Assembly (NCBI GenBank): GCA_021323865.1
Contig: JAJPKF010000025.1
Span: 62,001 to 126,000, forward strand
Direction: 5' to 3'
Source: Pseudomonadota bacterium
GTDB lineage: Bacteria; Chloroflexota; UBA5177; JAJPKF01
Length of the DNA: 64,000 nucleotides
This document shows positions 17,236 through 29,461 of the stretch, piece by piece (positions within the stretch are counted from its first letter, which is position 1; each line of letters begins with the position of its first letter). The notes beneath the pieces are model-generated. The model was not told the origin of the DNA. It ran no database searches and saw nothing but the letters and a program-made list of their open reading frames with translations. Position numbers and translations under genes: made by a program.

Positions 17236-17255
17236 GAGGGAGAGGAAGGCGCAAC

Positions 17256-17891
17256 GTGGTGAGAACCAGCGGAGAGCGGATGCGTGAGCGCGTCATCAAA
17301 GCCATCGACGAGCTCAGCACCATCAACAATCGCCCCCCGACCAACCGTGAGCTGGGTGAGTATCTCGGCGGCAAGTCCACGGGCCACATCGACTACCACC
17401 TCCGCATCCTCAAGGCTCGCGGCGTCATCAATCATGACGCCAAGAAGAGCCGCGGCATTTCCCTCGTTGACCAGCCGGAGCGGCCTGAGACCATTCGAGT
17501 GCCAGTCATGGGCACCATCGCCGCCGGCCAGCCCATCGACGCCGTCGAGGACCCCGACGCCTATGTCGCCATCTCGGCCTCCTCGGGCCTCAAGAACCGG
17601 GACGGCCTCTTCGCGCTCAAGGTACGCGGGACCTCCATGATCGAGGACCTGATTGACGACGGCGACATCGTCGTGGTGCAGAAGCAGGAGACCGCTGTCG
17701 ACGGCGATACCGTGGTGGCGCTGCTGGACGGCGTGACGCAGGAAGGCGAGGCCACCCTGAAGCGCTTCTACCGTGAGAAGGAGCGAGTGCGCCTGGAGCC
17801 GCGCAACCCCAGCATGAGCCCCATCTACGTCCGGCCGGACGAGCTGCGGATCCAAGGCAAGGTGGTCAGCGTCATCCGACCTCTGGTCTGA
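17256..17891 (+). CDS. lexA: LexA repressor (SOS response)
   Basis: 211 residues from GTG 17256 with GAGGAAGG six bases upstream. Winged-helix DNA-binding domain at 1-70 (PPTNRELGEYLGGKSTGHID), linker, then S24 protease domain: cleavage pair Ala90-Gly91 in GTIAAGQPI, nucleophile Ser127 in RGTSMIEDLIDDGD, and general-base Lys169 in EATLKRFYRE. RecA-stimulated self-cleavage relieves repression of DNA-repair genes. The recognition helix region is not identical to the Bacillus type, so its operator should be determined rather than assumed. Expressed from a strong promoter immediately upstream. Confidence 0.92.
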   Translation: MVRTSGERMRERVIKAIDELSTINNRPPTNRELGEYLGGKSTGHIDYHLRILKARGVINHDAKKSRGISLVDQPERPETIRVPVMGTIAAGQPIDAVEDPDAYVAISASSGLKNRDGLFALKVRGTSMIEDLIDDGDIVVVQKQETAVDGDTVVALLDGVTQEGEATLKRFYREKERVRLEPRNPSMSPIYVRPDELRIQGKVVSVIRPLV

Positions 17892-18596
17892 AACGAGCGG
17901 CCGGTCTCGACCGGACCGGCTGCAGCTGGCTGCCGAGGACACCGTTCCGCCGGCCGAAACGTCCTGCTCGTCCGACCGCTCGACGGCTGATCCGCCGAAC
18001 CCTGACATCTGCCACAAAGACGTTTTGATCTGCCCTTGCGATGGCCGCTATGTTCTCCCATCGCTATTCATCGAGTATGGCAGGGGAACGAGGTCTCTGA
18101 GGCGGAGGCACATTTGGTCCGCCCGAATCAGAACATAACCGGCGCCGGCAGCGCCGGCGACACCTTCCATGAGGACAACCGTCTGACCAAGGAAGTCTAC
18201 CTGCCTATCCTCGGCAGCCTGGCTCTCCGGTTTGTCGTCCTCCTCTCTGCATGCGGAGCCGGTCAAGGTCGGCGCTTGGACCTGCGCACGCACGCATCCT
18301 GCGTTGGTTCGTCTGTTTGAACCGGAGGCAGACCTGCTACAGCTATGTCCCCCACAAGATGTTCACCTACCGGAGGGCGGTGCTGAGGCAGGCGTCCGTC
18401 CACGGATGTGCCTCACTCAGGAAGCGGTCGCATGCCGTCGTGAGGAGGCTTCCTTCCAGAGGCTGCGCCGCACAGCTTCGTGGTTCAAGCGTCGGGATTG
18501 CCCTTGCACGCCGGCACGGCTAGCGTGCACTGAGACCGGGGCGGCACGGCTGCCACGCGCATCCACGCCGCCCCCTAAATCGACCCGGCTCCCTTT
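17892..18596. other. 705-base stretch without a recognisable gene
   Basis: Between lexA and gyrA. Open frames exist on both strands (for instance 18232-18894 + and 18048-18293 -), but none has a good ribosome site or a domain I recognise, and the longest one only mirrors gyrA. The stretch contains a GC-rich hairpin (18139-18157, CCGGCGC/GCGCCGG) and, next to the gyrA end, GGGGCGGC/GCCGCCCC arms (about 18539-18575). Its base composition is a little lower in GC with more homopyrimidine runs than coding DNA. Possible holdings are a decayed gene or untranslated RNA; nothing firm. Confidence 0.4.
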
Positions 18597-21041
<2,445 letters not shown>

Positions 21042-21078
21042 GCAATTCCTCTACTTTTGGCGAATTAGCAAGCCTTTT

Positions 21079-21106
21079 AGTATACCATGCGACCGTTGCC
21101 ATTCAA
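21079..21106 (-). promoter_or_regulatory. gyrA promoter with extended -10
   Basis: On the minus strand TATACT (21084-21079) is preceded by TGG, an extended -10, with TTGAAT 16 bases upstream as a -35. A perfect TTGACA also occurs (21112-21107) but with a 22-base spacer. Leader of about 30 bases with a ribosome site. Confidence 0.55.
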
Positions 21107-21179
21107 TGTCAAGGTGTCGACGTTAGGTCCAACTATGTACTATCAAGATAGATTCGCTCCGTGTATTCGGAGGCCGCAT

Positions 21180-22577
21180 TTGTCGCGCCGTTGCATTCCC
21201 CTCGCTCTGCTCTGCTGCGCTTCGCTGCTTGCGATGCCGCGGACGCAAGCCGGCGTGTGGGCCGCCGACAGTCATGCCGAGCAGCCCTACCCCATCGCTC
21301 CCAGCCTTCCGGCCAACATCCGCGACTTTCTGTCCACCGAAGTGAGCGGGCCAGTCTTCAACGTCGAGCATCATTACGGCAGGATTGCGCCTGCGTCGAA
21401 CGGCGCCTATCTGGACAACGTCAAGGCGTCACGCCATCGCTGGTTCATCGAGGATCAGCGATATGGCGGTGTCGACTTGATCGGCGGCATCCTGCACCGT
21501 GATCGCTCGCTCCTGAACACGGGCATACGCATGTTCGACTTCGGTCTCGATCGGGAGGCACGAGACGGGTCGTTTCCCGGCTCGCTGGGACTGTTCCACG
21601 GCCCGGCCATGTTCTTGGCCGACGCGGGGCCGGCGTTCATACTGCTGAAGAACTGGAGGGCGGCGAAGTCATTTCTCGGGCCTCGCGGGCTTCGACACCT
21701 CAACTGGGAGATCGGCCGTCTCCACGACGCCAGCCGCCACCTGGTGCACGCCTGGTACCACCGGTCCGGGCATATCGACGACGGCTCCAAGGAGGACCGG
21801 TTCTTCGAAGCGGCGATCGCCCTCGGCTCGGTGGGCTATCTGGTCGGAGATCACAGTCTCGTCCAGAAATCGGAGGTGTATGCCCGGGAGGGGATGCGCA
21901 TGACCCGGTCCAACGGCGTCATGCCCGAGAACCACGGACATGACTCCAGCTATCAAGCGCTTGGGCTGGTCTATGCAACCCGGTATCTGCAGCTGATGAC
22001 CGGCCAGAAACTCTTTGCGCCGCTCCGTCGCGACGTGGCGCTTGGGGAGCGTTGGCTCCTGTCTCGAGTACGACGAGACGGCAGCGTTGATCGGGCCGGC
22101 GATGACCGCACCGGGCCGGGATGTCCCGAGCATACGAATGCGGGCGCCTGCAAATCGGTGAACTATCAGGCCGTGGCGAGTGCGCTCGTACGATGGGGCG
22201 TCATCGACAAGAGCCGGACCTATGAGCGCCGCGCCTACCTGGTATGGCTCCAGAATTGGCGGCGGCAGCCGGGCGACGCGCTTCCCAAGCCCTCACTCGT
22301 CATCAATCCCACCCATCGCACCTCCAAGCAGGTGGGCTACGGCTGGCCGGTTTGGGTCTCAGGAACGCGCTATCTACCCCTCGAGCCCATCCGTGTGTAC
22401 TTCAATCACCGCCTCGTGGGGAAGACGGTGACTGACCAGATCGGCTCGTTTGGCGGACACAGCCCGGTTTCCCCGGTGAGCTTCACGCCACCGACTCAAC
22501 GGCCGGGAGTGTATACGATTACCGCCAAGGGCACGTACGGCGTGGTCAGAAGGACGAAGTTCACCATCACGTCGTGA
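21180..22577 (+). CDS. Secreted protein with alpha-helical (six-hairpin-like) domain and C-terminal Ig-like domain
   Basis: 465 residues from TTG 21180, preferred because GGAGG sits six bases upstream and the resulting N-terminus, MSRRCIPLALLCCASLLAMP, is a signal peptide. The frame is open from 21087, but that start lies in the gyrA promoter. The mature part shows repeated helical segments with W/H-rich stretches (VEHHYGRIAP, RHRWFIEDQRY, ENHGHDSSYQALGLVYATRY) reminiscent of alpha/alpha-toroid polysaccharide lyases or hydrolases, followed by a beta domain (PGVYTITAKGTYGVVRRTKF). No catalytic signature could be fixed, so function is unknown. Divergent from gyrA. Confidence 0.6.
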   Translation: MSRRCIPLALLCCASLLAMPRTQAGVWAADSHAEQPYPIAPSLPANIRDFLSTEVSGPVFNVEHHYGRIAPASNGAYLDNVKASRHRWFIEDQRYGGVDLIGGILHRDRSLLNTGIRMFDFGLDREARDGSFPGSLGLFHGPAMFLADAGPAFILLKNWRAAKSFLGPRGLRHLNWEIGRLHDASRHLVHAWYHRSGHIDDGSKEDRFFEAAIALGSVGYLVGDHSLVQKSEVYAREGMRMTRSNGVMPENHGHDSSYQALGLVYATRYLQLMTGQKLFAPLRRDVALGERWLLSRVRRDGSVDRAGDDRTGPGCPEHTNAGACKSVNYQAVASALVRWGVIDKSRTYERRAYLVWLQNWRRQPGDALPKPSLVINPTHRTSKQVGYGWPVWVSGTRYLPLEPIRVYFNHRLVGKTVTDQIGSFGGHSPVSPVSFTPPTQRPGVYTITAKGTYGVVRRTKFTITS

Positions 22578-22716
22578 TCTTCTTTGCGGCCCGCAGGCCC
22601 GGGTGATGCCCGGTGAGCGGCTATAGTTAGGCAAAGGCGGGCCGGGGAGTTTCGGCAGTTCCCTCTTGGCGGTGTCAGCCGTCCGGCCTTCCGGCACGGG
22701 GAGGACGAGTAGGCAC

Positions 22717-23796
22717 TTGTCTTCGAATGGGCACCGCCCGGTGCGGGTGGTGGTCGACGCGATGGGCGGCGACCACGGCCCCAGCGAGGTCGTGCGGGGC
22801 GCACAGATGGCCGCCGAGCGAGGAGTTCGTGTAACCCTCGTGGGGCGCCCGGACGCCATCCGCGGCTGCCTCGATCAGACCGAAGAGATTCCGGTCATCG
22901 AGGCGCCCGACGTCATCACCATGGGCGAGGCGCCCACCGTCATCCAGAAGCGGCCCGATTCCTCCCTGGCGCGAGCCATCGATCTGGTGACGCAAGGGGA
23001 GGGGGATGCCGCGGTATCGGCGGGCAACAGTGGTGCCATCATGGCGGGCGCGCTGCTGGCATGGGGCCGCCAGGCGGGCGTCATGCGACCGGCCTACGGC
23101 GGGGAGATGCCGACCCGGAACGGCCACACCTTTATCCTCGACATCGGCGCCAACGCGGACTGTCGACCAGAGTATCTGCTGCAGTTCGCCGCCATGGGCG
23201 CCGCCTACATGCAGATCGTGCACGGCATGCGACATCCCCGCATCGGCCTGCTCAGCAACGGGCACAAGGAGGGCAAGGGGACGACGCTCACTCGGGAGAC
23301 ACACGAGCTGCTGAAACGTCGTTCCGAGCTGAACTACGTGGGCAACGTCGAGGCAAATCAGGTCTTCGAGGGGGCGGTCGATCTGGTCGTGACGGACGGA
23401 TTTACGGGCAACATTCTGCTGAAGACGGCCGAGGGCGTGGCGCAGGAGATCTTCAACCTGATCCGAACCGAGGTGAACCGGGACCCCATCTCCAAGGCGG
23501 GGGCCATGCTCATGCGTCCGGCCTTACGCCGCATCAATCGCCGCCTCGACTACGAGGAGTACGGCGGAGCGCCGTTGCTGGGCGTGAACGGGGTGATGAT
23601 CAACGCCCACGGCCGTTCCCGGGCGAAGGCCATCGCCAACGCGATCGTGGTCGCCCAGCGCATGGCGGAGGAACACCTGCTGCATCGTATTGGCCAGGAG
23701 CTGGACGAGTACGAGGCGGGCGAGGTGAGTCGTGGCGGTCGGGTGATGCGCCGCCTGCATCTCCGAGCGGGAGCAAAGCGCGACGGAGACGCCTGA
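22717..23796 (+). CDS. plsX: Phosphate acyltransferase PlsX
   Basis: About 359 residues if TTG 22717 is used (GGGGAGG upstream); GTG 22741 would start exactly at the conserved MRVVVDAMGGDHGPSEVV and is a good alternative. AVSAGNSGAIMAGALL, ANADCRPEYLLQFA, GNVEANQVFEGAVDLVVTDG and FTGNILLKTAEG are family signatures. The enzyme makes acyl-phosphate from acyl-ACP for membrane phospholipid synthesis. The usual neighbours rpmF and fabD are absent; a carboxylase cluster follows after 30 bases. Confidence 0.92.
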   Translation: MSSNGHRPVRVVVDAMGGDHGPSEVVRGAQMAAERGVRVTLVGRPDAIRGCLDQTEEIPVIEAPDVITMGEAPTVIQKRPDSSLARAIDLVTQGEGDAAVSAGNSGAIMAGALLAWGRQAGVMRPAYGGEMPTRNGHTFILDIGANADCRPEYLLQFAAMGAAYMQIVHGMRHPRIGLLSNGHKEGKGTTLTRETHELLKRRSELNYVGNVEANQVFEGAVDLVVTDGFTGNILLKTAEGVAQEIFNLIRTEVNRDPISKAGAMLMRPALRRINRRLDYEEYGGAPLLGVNGVMINAHGRSRAKAIANAIVVAQRMAEEHLLHRIGQELDEYEAGEVSRGGRVMRRLHLRAGAKRDGDA

Positions 23797-23826
23797 GCAA
23801 CCCCTGGACGTCGAGAGGGCGGGCAG

Positions 23827-25446
23827 GTGCTAGACGGAGCCCCGGTGCTGACAAGCGGTCTCGAGGCCGAATCGTCGCAGCTCCGAGAGCGTCAGGCGGA
23901 GTACCTGGAGCTGGTCGAGACACTGCGTCAGCGGCTGCAGCAGGTGCGGCAGGGGGGCGGAGAGGAAGCGCTGCAGCGTCACCGCAGCCGTGGCAAGCTG
24001 ACCGCCCGCGAGCGCATTGACGGCCTGCTCGATCCCGGATCCGCATTCCTGGAGCTGAGCCCGCTGGCCGCCTGGGACTTGTACGGGGGCACGGCGCCGG
24101 CTGCCGGCATCGTCACGGGCATCGGTGTGGTCGAAGGTGAGCCATGTGTCGTCGTTGCCAACGACGCGACCGTGAAGGGTGGCACCTACTTCCCCATGAC
24201 GGTAAAGAAGCACCTGCGGGCCCAGGACATCGCGCGACAAAACCGTTTGCCCTGCATCTACCTGGTCGATTCGGGCGGCGCGTTCCTCCCTCTCCAGGCA
24301 GACGTGTTCCCGGATCGCGAGCATTTCGGGCGCATCTTCTACAACCAGGCGGTCATGTCGGCCGAGGGCATTCCCCAAATCTCCGCGGTGATGGGGTCGT
24401 GTACCGCCGGCGGCGCGTACGTGCCCGCCATGAGCGACGAGGCGGTCATCGTTCGCGAGCAGGGCACCATCTTCCTGGGCGGTCCGCCCCTCGTTCGGGC
24501 CGCAACCGGCGAGGTGGTCACCGCCGAGGAGCTGGGTGGGGCAGACGTACACACCCGCATCTCCGGCGTGGCCGATCACTTCGCTGACGACGATCGTGAC
24601 GCCCTGCGGATCGTGCGATCGATTGTTTCCACCCTGAACCGCCCGGCTCCCGCGTGGGTAGCAGCCGCCGACGTGGACCCTCCAAAGTACGATCCCCAGG
24701 AACTGTACGGGATCGTGCCCGTCGATCTGCGCAAGGCCTATGACGTTCGTGAGGTGATTGCCCGGCTGGTCGACGGCAGCCGCTTCCAGGAATTCAAGCC
24801 TCGCTACGGCGCCACCTTGGTTACCGGCTTCGCCGCCATCATGGGCTTCCCCGTCGCAATTCTGGCCAACAACGGCATCCTGTTTTCGGAAAGCGCCCAG
24901 AAGGGCGCCCATTTCATCGAGATCGCCTGTCAGCGTCGGATTCCGCTTCTGTTCCTCCAGAACATCACGGGGTTCATGGTCGCGAAGGAGTATGAGAACC
25001 GCGGTATCGCCAAGGATGGCGCCAAGTTGGTGATGGCGGTGGCCAACGCGCAGGTGCCGAAGTTCACGGTGATCATCGGCGGCTCCTTCGGGGCAGGCAA
25101 CTACGGTATGTGCGGGCGGGCCTACGAGCCCCGGCAGCTCTACATGTGGCCGAATGCGCGCATCTCCGTCATGGGCGGTCAGCAGGCGGCCAGCGTGCTG
25201 CTTCAGGTGCGCCTCGACGGCTTGGAGCGACAGGGGAAGAGCCTCGGCCATGAGGAGCGCGAGGCGTTCACAACGCCCATCATTGCCGATTACGAGCGGG
25301 AGGGCTCGCCCTACTTCAGCACCGCGCGACTGTGGGACGACGGCGTCATCGATCCGGTGGACACCCGTTACGTCCTGGGGCTGGGTCTCGAGGCGGCCAG
25401 CCGCGCGCCGGGAGATCCCACCCGCTTCGGCGTCTTTCGCATGTAG
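23827..25446 (+). CDS. mccB: 3-methylcrotonyl-CoA carboxylase, carboxyltransferase (beta) subunit
   Basis: 539 residues from GTG 23827; GTG 23845, with GGAG before it, is an alternative giving a more family-like N-terminus. [64 protein letters not shown] and [16 protein letters not shown] are the highly conserved blocks of the methylcrotonyl/geranyl-CoA carboxylase beta branch, forming the CoA and biotin pockets. With the downstream hydratase, biotin subunit and HMG-CoA lyase it forms a leucine/isovalerate catabolic (Liu-type) cluster; isovaleryl-CoA dehydrogenase is missing here. Confidence 0.9.
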   Translation: MLDGAPVLTSGLEAESSQLRERQAEYLELVETLRQRLQQVRQGGGEEALQRHRSRGKLTARERIDGLLDPGSAFLELSPLAAWDLYGGTAPAAGIVTGIGVVEGEPCVVVANDATVKGGTYFPMTVKKHLRAQDIARQNRLPCIYLVDSGGAFLPLQADVFPDREHFGRIFYNQAVMSAEGIPQISAVMGSCTAGGAYVPAMSDEAVIVREQGTIFLGGPPLVRAATGEVVTAEELGGADVHTRISGVADHFADDDRDALRIVRSIVSTLNRPAPAWVAAADVDPPKYDPQELYGIVPVDLRKAYDVREVIARLVDGSRFQEFKPRYGATLVTGFAAIMGFPVAILANNGILFSESAQKGAHFIEIACQRRIPLLFLQNITGFMVAKEYENRGIAKDGAKLVMAVANAQVPKFTVIIGGSFGAGNYGMCGRAYEPRQLYMWPNARISVMGGQQAASVLLQVRLDGLERQGKSLGHEEREAFTTPIIADYEREGSPYFSTARLWDDGVIDPVDTRYVLGLGLEAASRAPGDPTRFGVFRM

Positions 25447-25476
25447 GTCCCTGGTCACGGGCTAGGAGTAACGATC

Positions 25477-26271
25477 ATGACATACGCCACCATCGAAGTC
25501 TCCGGCTCCAACGGAGTCAGTCGCGTGTCCCTGAACCGCCCGGACGTGCACAATGCCTTCAATGCGCAGGCAATCACGGAGCTGACGGATGTCTTCCGCG
25601 CCTTGTCGCGCTCGGACAATCGCGTGATCGTGCTGTCGGGGAATGGACGCTCATTCTGCGCCGGGGCCGACGTCGCCTGGATGCGAGAGAGCCTGGACCT
25701 CGCTGAGAAGGAGAACCTCGAAGACGCCCGTCGCATGTCCGACATGTTCGCCGCCATCGACGAGGCGCCTCAGGCGGTGGTCGCCCGGGTCCATGGGGCC
25801 GCTCTGGGAGGCGGCATGGGGTTGCTGGCGGTGTGCGATGTGGTCATCGCCGCACGGGAGTGCCGGTTCGGCTTCACGGAGACCAAGTTGGGCATCATCC
25901 CGGCAGTCATTTCTCGATTCGTGGTTCCCAAGATCGGTCCCAGCTGGGCCCGGCGGCTGTTCCTGACCGGCGAGCGGTTCGGCTCCGACCGCGCGCGGGA
26001 AATCGGCCTGGTCCATGACGTGATGGAGGCCGCGGATCTCGACGCCGCGGTGGATGCGGTGATCGGAGAGCTGCTCTCCGCGGGACCTCAGGCGGTGCGG
26101 GAAGCCAAGGGCTTGGTCGCCGGCGTCATCGCCCGGCCGGCCGAGCAACGTCGCGATTACACGGCCGGGCGCATCGCCGCCGTTCGGACGAGTGCTGAAG
26201 GCCAGGAGGGGCTGCGCGCCTTCCTCGAACGACGGCAACCCGCCTGGAAGAGGGATCCGTCGGGCGACTGA
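25477..26271 (+). CDS. liuC: Enoyl-CoA hydratase family, probable methylglutaconyl-CoA hydratase
   Basis: 264 residues, ATG 25477 with GGAG upstream. VSLNRPDVHNAFNAQAITEL, GRSFCAGADVAWMRE (oxyanion hole), and GAALGGGMGLLAVCDVVIA (second oxyanion-hole glycine region) with FGFTETKLGIIPAVISRFV are typical crotonase motifs, and the FTETKLGIIPA form is frequent in methylglutaconyl-CoA hydratases. The position between the two carboxylase subunits supports hydration of 3-methylglutaconyl-CoA to HMG-CoA. The specific substrate is inferred from context. Confidence 0.85.
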   Translation: MTYATIEVSGSNGVSRVSLNRPDVHNAFNAQAITELTDVFRALSRSDNRVIVLSGNGRSFCAGADVAWMRESLDLAEKENLEDARRMSDMFAAIDEAPQAVVARVHGAALGGGMGLLAVCDVVIAARECRFGFTETKLGIIPAVISRFVVPKIGPSWARRLFLTGERFGSDRAREIGLVHDVMEAADLDAAVDAVIGELLSAGPQAVREAKGLVAGVIARPAEQRRDYTAGRIAAVRTSAEGQEGLRAFLERRQPAWKRDPSGD

Positions 26272-26358
26272 CCCACGGGGTCAACGAGCAGGTGCCCGGT
26301 AGAATCCTGCCGTGAGAAGCAACCCTCCGCCGACTCCGGACCTGCAGCGCACGCGCGC

Positions 26359-28440
26359 ATGAGCCGTCCTCCCTTCTCGCGGATCCTGGTGGCAAACCGG
26401 GGCGAGATCGCCGTGAGAATCATCCGGGCGATTCACGATCTGGGCGCCTCGGCCGTGGCCATCTACTCCGATGCCGACGCCGATGCCCTCCACGTGCGGC
26501 TCGCCGACGAGGCCCACCGGATCGGTCCCGGTCCGGCCACCTCGAGCTACCTGAACATTCCCGCCATCCTGGAAGCCGGGCGGGCCACGTCCAGCGAGGC
26601 GATCCACCCGGGGTACGGTTTCCTATCCGAAAACGCCCAGTTCGCCGCCGAGGTGCGCCGGGCCGGTCTGGTTTTTGTCGGCCCTCCGGCCGACGTCATC
26701 AGCCTCATGGGTGACAAGGTGGCCGCCAAACGGCTCATGAAAGAGCGCGGTATCCCAACCTTGCCCGGTTACGACGGTGAGGATCAGTCGATCGAGCGTT
26801 TGGAGGCGGAGGCCGAAGCCATCGGATACCCGCTGATGGTGAAGGCCGCGGCAGGCGGCGGGGGCCGGGGCATGCGCGTCGTCGAGACGCGCGATGATCT
26901 GCGCGACGCGCTGGAGGGCGCGGCTCGCGAGGCGGCGGCGGCCTTCGGCGACGGCCGCGTCTTCTTGGAACGCCTGCTTCGCGACGCGCGCCACATCGAG
27001 GTACAGGTGCTGGCGGACGCTCAGGGTCACGTGATTCATCTGTTCGAGCGCGACTGTTCGATTCAACGGAGACATCAAAAGGTGATCGAGGAGGCGCCGG
27101 CTCCGGTTCTCACCGGTGAGGAACGCCGGCACATCTGCGGCACCGGCGTGGGCGTGGCCGAGGCCTGCGGTTATCAGAACGCCGGTACCGTGGAGTTTCT
27201 GTGGGCGGGCGGCCAATGCTTCTTCCTAGAGATGAACACTCGCATCCAGGTGGAGCATGGCGTCACCGAGCTGGTCACCGGTCGGGACCTGGTCCGCGCC
27301 CAACTCCTGATCGCCGCCGGAGAGCCGCTCCCCTGGAGCCAGGACGATATCCGCCTGCACGGACACGCGCTGGAGGCGCGACTGTACGCCGAGGATCCGG
27401 ATCACGAGTTCCTGCCGCGCTTCGGGCGACTCACCCACTTTGATGTCTCCCCCAGAACCGTGCGAACGGACGCCGTTGCCCGGGTCGACACCGGCATCGA
27501 GGGGCCGGCGGAGGTCAGCCGCCACTACGACTCACTGCTGGCCAAGCTCATGACACACGCCCCAACCCGCGACGAGGCGATTGCGAGCTTACTGGAGCTG
27601 GTAGATGATGCCTGGATCGAGGGAGTGCCGACCAATCGAGAGTTCCTGCTCTGGCTCCTCAGCGGCGCGGCGTTCCGCACTGCGTTAGCCGGCATCGACT
27701 TTGTCGAGACGAGCTGGAGGCCCGACCCCTCCGTACGAACCCGAAACCTTCAGTTGATTGCAGCCGTGGCCGCGCTTGTGGATCTCGCCGGCCACAGCGG
27801 ACCGCAAGGAGCCGGCCGAGGGAGGTCCATCTGGTACCGACATCCCGGCTGGCGACCGGGAGCCGACGAGGTCGGCCTCGGCTATCGCATTCAGGACCAG
27901 CTCCTCCTGGTTCGGTGCCGGGCCCGCTCCCCCGGTTGGTCGATGACGGTCGACGGGCAGCTCCATCTCGACTACGTCGCGACGCTACCCCGAGAGGACG
28001 GCGACGATGACGCGCGGCTACGCATACGCCTTGACGATGACCAACGCTCCTGCCGGCCCGAGGTCCGGACCGACGTGCTGCTGCTGCGGGATGTCGAAGG
28101 CATCGGGTGGTTCCGAAACGTGGAGATCCGTCGCGCCGCGCCCATCGACGAGGCGGCCGGGAGCGCTGGCCGAATGATCGTGGGAGCGCAGGACGGCGCG
28201 GATCGAATTTCCTCGCCCATGCCGGGTAGCGTGGCGAAAATCTCGGTGGCGGTGGGTGACGAGGTCGCCGCCCGGCAGCCACTGGCCGTTCTGGAGGCCA
28301 TGAAGATGGAACACGTGATCGAAGCGCCCCACCCGGGAGTGGTGCGTGCCATCCACGTGGTGCCCGGAGACCCGGTCACTGGTGGGCAGCTGCTGGTCGA
28401 GGTCGCGGCTCATCATGGTGATTCAGGAGCGGATTCCTAG
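26359..28440 (+). CDS. mccA: 3-methylcrotonyl-CoA carboxylase, biotin-carrying (alpha) subunit
   Basis: 693 residues from ATG 26359. Biotin carboxylase domain at 1-450: FSRILVANRGEIAVRIIRA, EAIHPGYGFLSENAQFA, ATP-grasp GGGGRGMRVV, the active-site region EMNTRIQVEHGVTELVTG. A BT-type linker follows, and the C-terminal biotinyl domain has EAMKMEHVI with the modifiable Lys at about residue 649. It carboxylates biotin with ATP and bicarbonate for the mccB subunit. The stop overlaps the start of the HMG-CoA lyase gene by one base. Confidence 0.92.
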   Translation: MSRPPFSRILVANRGEIAVRIIRAIHDLGASAVAIYSDADADALHVRLADEAHRIGPGPATSSYLNIPAILEAGRATSSEAIHPGYGFLSENAQFAAEVRRAGLVFVGPPADVISLMGDKVAAKRLMKERGIPTLPGYDGEDQSIERLEAEAEAIGYPLMVKAAAGGGGRGMRVVETRDDLRDALEGAAREAAAAFGDGRVFLERLLRDARHIEVQVLADAQGHVIHLFERDCSIQRRHQKVIEEAPAPVLTGEERRHICGTGVGVAEACGYQNAGTVEFLWAGGQCFFLEMNTRIQVEHGVTELVTGRDLVRAQLLIAAGEPLPWSQDDIRLHGHALEARLYAEDPDHEFLPRFGRLTHFDVSPRTVRTDAVARVDTGIEGPAEVSRHYDSLLAKLMTHAPTRDEAIASLLELVDDAWIEGVPTNREFLLWLLSGAAFRTALAGIDFVETSWRPDPSVRTRNLQLIAAVAALVDLAGHSGPQGAGRGRSIWYRHPGWRPGADEVGLGYRIQDQLLLVRCRARSPGWSMTVDGQLHLDYVATLPREDGDDDARLRIRLDDDQRSCRPEVRTDVLLLRDVEGIGWFRNVEIRRAAPIDEAAGSAGRMIVGAQDGADRISSPMPGSVAKISVAVGDEVAARQPLAVLEAMKMEHVIEAPHPGVVRAIHVVPGDPVTGGQLLVEVAAHHGDSGADS

Positions 28441-29375
28441 TGGGATTTCCCAACTCGGTCCGCATCGTGGAGGTGGGACCACGTGACGGTCTGCAGAACG
28501 AGGCCGCACCAGTTCCCCTCGAAGCAAAGGTGCGGTTCGTCAATGCCCTCTCAGCGTCGGGCCTGCGAGACATTGAGGTTACCTCGTTTGTAAGCCCCGG
28601 AGCGGTTCCGCAGCTGGCCGATGCGGCGGACGTTCTGGGAGCCATCGAGGTGAGGCCGGATACGACATATTGGTGTCTCGTGCCCAATGCGCAGGGACTG
28701 GAACGGTGGCTGGAAACCAGCGGCAGACTGCCCGCCGGGTCTCGGGGCATCGCCCTCTTCACGGCAGCGTCCGAGACCTTCAACCAACGAAATGTGCGGG
28801 CAAGTATCGACGAGAGTCTGCGCCGATTCCAAGAGATCATGACGGTCCTGCAATCCATGCCGGCCCCGGAGCGACCCCGCGTGCGGGGCTACATCTCCAC
28901 CGCCTTTGTCTGTCCCTATGAGGGCGCCGTCGAACCGGCGGCGGTCCAATCCATCGCCGTCCGGCTCGTTGACCTTGGGGTTCAGGAGCTGTCGTTGGGC
29001 GATACCATCGGGGCCGCCACGCCCATCCAGATTCGGGCGCTGCTTCGCATGTTGCTCACGGAGGGCGACGTCGGCGATCTGGCCCTGCACCTGCACGACA
29101 CCAGAGGGACCGCCCTCGCCAATGTTCTCGAGTCTCTCGACCTGGGGGTTACCGCGTTCGATACGTCTGCGGGCGGCCTCGGTGGTTGCCCATTTGCGCC
29201 CGGAGCTTCCGGGAATCTGGCCACCGAGGATCTGCTGTACATGCTGAACGGCATGGGGATCGAGACCGGTGTCGACCTGGGCGCGGTCGTGGATGCCTCC
29301 GGGGTGATCGAGCCGTTCATCAATCACCAGCTCCCGAGCAAGGAGCTGGCCGCATACCGGTCGGCCGGATTCTGA
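28440..29375 (+). CDS. liuE: Hydroxymethylglutaryl-CoA lyase
   Basis: 311 residues from GTG 28440, whose G is the last base of the mccA stop. VRIVEVGPRDGLQNE is the N-terminal signature with the metal-binding Asp; SLGDTIGAATP and LHLHDTRGTALAN carry the His-x-His metal ligands; the lyase signature GLGGCPFAPGASGNLATED contains the catalytic cysteine. The enzyme splits HMG-CoA into acetyl-CoA and acetoacetate, ending the leucine degradation branch encoded by this cluster. Confidence 0.93.
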   Translation: MGFPNSVRIVEVGPRDGLQNEAAPVPLEAKVRFVNALSASGLRDIEVTSFVSPGAVPQLADAADVLGAIEVRPDTTYWCLVPNAQGLERWLETSGRLPAGSRGIALFTAASETFNQRNVRASIDESLRRFQEIMTVLQSMPAPERPRVRGYISTAFVCPYEGAVEPAAVQSIAVRLVDLGVQELSLGDTIGAATPIQIRALLRMLLTEGDVGDLALHLHDTRGTALANVLESLDLGVTAFDTSAGGLGGCPFAPGASGNLATEDLLYMLNGMGIETGVDLGAVVDASGVIEPFINHQLPSKELAAYRSAGF

Positions 29376-29461
29376 CCCGAGTGCCGGCGGGAAGGCCGTC
29401 GCCAGGCCGGTCGGGCGGACGGCGACGACGTCACGAGTCGCTGCGTCGCGGGCGGGCTCGG

